Source of the DNA: Enterococcus haemoperoxidus ATCC BAA-382
GTDB lineage: Bacteria; Bacillota; Bacilli; Lactobacillales; Enterococcaceae
Assembly: GCF_000407165.1 (NCBI RefSeq)
Contig: NZ_KE136479.1
Span: 1,871,464-1,935,463 of the forward strand
DNA length: 64,000 nucleotides
Direction: 5' to 3'
Shown one piece after another: positions 63,934 to 64,000 of the stretch. A program made the position numbers and the translations under genes. The stretch's first letter is position 1. The number at the start of each line of letters is the position of its first letter. The notes beneath the pieces are model-generated. The model was not told where the DNA came from. It saw only the letters and a list, made by a program, of their open reading frames with translations, and did not search any database.

Positions 63934-64000
63934 GTGACTCTTCCTCTCTTTTGTTTATTTTGGAACGATGGATTTTTTTAACTGTTTGGTTGGCCTTTTG

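Noticed and set aside
63834-64000. M-box (ykoK) magnesium riboswitch before mgtA
   Set aside because: I looked for the conserved M-box blocks on the minus strand and did not find them; the visible leader is short and holds a mini-ORF instead.

Overview
The window reads as chromosomal DNA of a low-GC lactic acid bacterium, almost certainly an Enterococcus close to the E. faecalis group. The reasons are a citrate fermentation cluster of enterococcal type (separate OadA, OadB, OadD and OadH subunits, a CitO-like activator, a CitMHS transporter), a tyrosine decarboxylase cluster with a T-box tyrS, a four-gene pyruvate dehydrogenase operon, and strong AGGAGG ribosome sites with AT-rich spacers. 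No tRNA, rRNA, CRISPR array or transposase was seen.

Region 1 (1-13.6 kb) is citrate metabolism. The 5' part of an aconitase gene runs off the left edge. After about 1 kb without genes comes the leftward operon oadH-oadD-oadB-(41-residue OadG-like peptide)-citC-citD-citE-citF-citX-oadA, divergent from citH-citO-citG. Together these import citrate, cleave it to acetate and oxaloacetate, and decarboxylate oxaloacetate in a biotin-dependent, probably sodium-pumping complex. Region 2 (13.6-19.5 kb) is ordinary core: a divergent response regulator/histidine kinase pair, a YdcF-like membrane protein, and a YolD/Y-family polymerase pair behind a LexA-controlled promoter.

Region 3 (19.5-46 kb) is the accessory heart of the window. 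A lipoprotein gene and a 3017-residue secreted RHS/YD-repeat polymorphic toxin (45985 down to 36509) are followed by about 17 kb of orphan toxin-tip and immunity cassettes, all on the minus strand. Tips recognised include a barnase-type RNase (with a barstar), a colicin E3-type rRNase and a papain-like protease; other tips are unassigned. Immunity candidates include two hexapeptide-repeat proteins, two CPCC-motif proteins, a barstar and several unknown families. Many tips retain a stretch of the RHS C-terminal region. One fragment (30180-30797) is nearly identical to the live RHS gene over about 600 bp, which would allow tip exchange by homologous recombination. Three sets of repeated hairpin spacers separate cassettes, several tip genes overlap their immunity gene by an ATGA junction, and several cassettes are decayed.

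Region 4 (46-55.2 kb) holds an AI-2E family membrane protein, a decayed HTH gene, and tyrP-tyrDC-nhaC divergent from a T-box-controlled tyrS, followed by two copies of a structured dispersed repeat and a YerC-like regulator. Region 5 (55.3-64 kb) has the leftward pdhA-pdhB-pdhC-pdhD operon and an MgtA-type P-type ATPase. The mgtA leader contains a 23-codon upstream ORF starting Met-Glu-Asp-Pro and a hairpin that would hide the mgtA ribosome site.

Best candidates for new biology are the cassette array with its recombination joints, the mgtA leader, the covarying structured repeat, and the OadG-like micropeptide.
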